A DNA stretch of 15,776 bases. Source: Actinomycetota bacterium. Lineage in GTDB: Bacteria > Actinomycetota > Actinomycetes > Actinomycetales > Microbacteriaceae. Below the pieces are notes generated by a model. It had not been told where the DNA came from and ran no database searches. It saw only the letters and a list, made by a program, of their open reading frames with translations. Location of the stretch: assembly GCA_009704705.1 (NCBI GenBank), contig WLDR01000021.1, positions 1 through 15,776 on the forward strand. Direction: 5' to 3'. Shown in pieces: positions 15,366-15,776 of the stretch (positions within the stretch are counted from its first letter, which is position 1; the number at the start of each line of letters is the position of its first letter). The translations under genes and the position numbers were made by a program.

Positions 15366-15776
15366 ATGAGACGCGCCAAAATCGTCGCCACACTGGGGCC
15401 GGCAACTGCCAGCTACGAGAACATCAAGAGCATCATTGAAGCTGGTGTCAACGTGTGTCGAATGAACCTCAGTCATGGTTCGTACGACGTTCACGAAGAG
15501 GTTTACCGCAATGTGCGCCAGGCGGCGGCCGACCTTGGTCAACCGGTGGCCGTGCTTGTAGACCTTCAAGGACCGAAGATTCGACTCGGCAAGTTCGAGG
15601 GTGGACCCTACGACTTGGCTGAGGGTGATGTCCTGACGATCACGATTGACGACATCATCGGCACAAAGGAGCTCAGCTCGACGACGTACAAGGGTCTCCC
15701 CGGCGACGTCAAGCCAGGTGACCCGCTGCTCATCGACGATGGCAAAGTGGGGCTTCGAGTAACCGCGACCGACGCA
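15366..15776 (+). CDS. pyk: Pyruvate kinase, 5' part (runs off window)
   Basis: Final ATP-yielding step of glycolysis: phosphoenolpyruvate plus ADP to pyruvate plus ATP. The first 137 codons of about 480 are present and the frame is open to the window edge. The N-terminal part of the A domain is clear: MRRAKIVATLGPAT, then the active-site segment VCRMNLSHGSYDVHE with R32, N34 and S36 (substrate and K+/Mg2+ ligands in the family), and VLVDLQGPKIRLG at the entry to the B domain, which begins at about residue 70. The ATG at 15366 is preceded by GAGAG at 15352-15356. A 99-base gap separates it from gltD, so it probably has its own promoter, though none is recognisable. Confidence 0.96.
   Translation, partial: MRRAKIVATLGPATASYENIKSIIEAGVNVCRMNLSHGSYDVHEEVYRNVRQAAADLGQPVAVLVDLQGPKIRLGKFEGGPYDLAEGDVLTITIDDIIGTKELSSTTYKGLPGDVKPGDPLLIDDGKVGLRVTATDA

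Noticed and set aside
1..15776. A previously undescribed system, mobile element, CRISPR array or toxin-antitoxin pair
   Set aside because: All genes are same-strand housekeeping genes in a known actinobacterial order; no repeats, transposase, integrase or defence-like domains were seen on either strand.

Overview
The window is a gene-dense (about 97% coding), moderately GC-rich bacterial chromosome segment in which every recognised gene is on the + strand. Gene content and order (rpe, hisE-hisG, hisF-hisI, trpE, Trp-operon membrane protein, small HGxxPAAW-type protein, trpC-trpB-trpA, lgt, gltB-gltD, pyk), frequent GTG starts and actinobacterial-type variants of HisE, Lgt and the Trp-associated membrane protein point to an actinobacterium, most likely Micrococcales/Microbacteriaceae. 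The GC content looks modest for that group, so a lower-GC (for example aquatic) lineage is possible. This placement is inference from protein style and synteny, not from a search.

Layout: 1-578, 3' part of rpe (ribulose-phosphate 3-epimerase). 661-2942, histidine genes hisE, hisG, hisF and hisI. 2939-8106, tryptophan genes trpE, a four-helix Trp-associated membrane protein, a 77-aa two-helix membrane protein, trpC, trpB and trpA. 8154-9134, lgt (prolipoprotein diacylglyceryl transferase). 9257-15266, gltB-gltD (glutamate synthase). 15366 to the window end, 5' part of pyk (pyruvate kinase). There is no gene-free stretch over 300 bases; the longest gap is 122 bases, upstream of gltB.

The his and trp genes form one tightly packed block with 1- or 4-base start/stop overlaps at hisF/hisI, hisI/trpE, trpE/membrane protein and trpB/trpA, and abutting ends at the small membrane protein/trpC and trpC/trpB. 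This indicates co-transcription and translational coupling. Both pathways consume PRPP, and their amidotransferase steps turn glutamine into glutamate. GltBD makes glutamate from glutamine and 2-oxoglutarate, and Rpe belongs to the pentose-phosphate route that feeds PRPP, so the cluster has a coherent PRPP/glutamine logic (inference). trpD, trpG, trpF, hisA, hisB, hisC, hisD and hisH are not here. In actinobacteria the hisA and trpF functions are usually combined in PriA.

I found no mobile element, CRISPR array, RNA gene, prophage or unknown multi-gene system. The signals worth a second look are small: a probable leaderless promoter at hisE, a nearly perfect 20-bp palindrome upstream of gltB, a pyrimidine-rich structured leader before pyk, a lysine-rich C-terminal tail on Lgt, and an altered signature motif in the small membrane protein.
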